Shown here piece by piece: positions 6,473 through 6,526 of a stretch of DNA of 6,526 nucleotides. The notes beneath the pieces are model-generated. The model saw only the letters and a list, made by a program, of their open reading frames with translations, searched no databases and was not told the DNA's origin. Every line of letters starts with the position of its first letter. Position 1 is the stretch's first letter. The position numbers and the translations under genes are program-made. The stretch is from DATKLX01 sp035542155 (lineage in GTDB: Bacteria; Chloroflexota; Anaerolineae; Anaerolineales; Anaerolineaceae): positions 1-6,526 of the forward strand of contig DATKLX010000062.1 in NCBI GenBank assembly GCA_035542155.1, read 5' to 3'.

Positions 6473-6512
6473 GAAATAGAAAGCAGGCCGGATTTCTTCA
6501 ATCCGGCCTGCT
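6473..6512 (-). terminator. Intrinsic terminator of a minus-strand gene to the right of the window
   Basis: A perfect 13-bp stem (agcaggccggatt at 6482-6494, its complement at 6500-6512) encloses a 5-nt loop. On the minus strand the hairpin is followed by TTCTATTTC, a usable U-rich tract. It would end transcription coming from beyond 6526 and so separates ftsK from that unit. The plus-strand flank (ggaagg) is not U-rich. Confidence 0.75.
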
Positions 6513-6526
6513 GGAAGGATATTTAG

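Overview
The window carries four protein genes, all on the minus strand, and almost no non-coding space. Reading from the right edge: a strong hairpin terminator for a gene outside the window (6481-6512); a full-length FtsK/SpoIIIE DNA translocase (3954-6371); a 145-bp intergenic region with a clear sigma-70-type promoter; a three-gene operon of Flp/Tad-pilus-type exported proteins (TadE-like 3119-3808, VWA-containing TadG-like 1542-3092, TadE-like with a long Pro/Thr tail 42-1529); and a small hairpin terminator at the left edge (1-18). No rRNA, tRNA, CRISPR, insertion sequence or phage gene is visible. No gene-free stretch exceeds 300 bases.

The organism is probably a bacterium of the Chloroflexota (Anaerolineae-like). 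This is an inference from style: TadE/TadG cassettes with a VWA domain, extracellular tails of the TPTxTPT kind, weak Shine-Dalgarno sequences and a moderately high GC genome. No marker gene here proves it. The ftsK gene is visibly more GC-rich than the tad genes.

The three tad-type proteins each have a short basic N-terminus, one hydrophobic segment starting at a prepilin-like motif, and a large outside domain. All three have an even number of cysteines (4, 10, 4). The VWA protein keeps a complete metal-binding MIDAS site, so it is a plausible adhesive or assembly subunit. The two TadE-like proteins flank it in the operon and resemble each other; the last one adds a tail of about 235 residues, almost half of the protein. 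They could form the minor-pilin or tip part of a Tad pilus or a related surface structure. The motor, platform and major pilin genes (tadA, tadB, tadC, flp) are not in the window. FtsK is a housekeeping chromosome-segregation protein and is probably a neighbour by position, not by pathway.

The most noteworthy points are the Pro/Thr tail with its sharp split into an acidic block and a basic block, an internal 42-nt duplication in that tail, an 11-bp-spaced direct repeat upstream of the tad promoter, and an extended -10 box that overlaps the apparent ftsK start codon.
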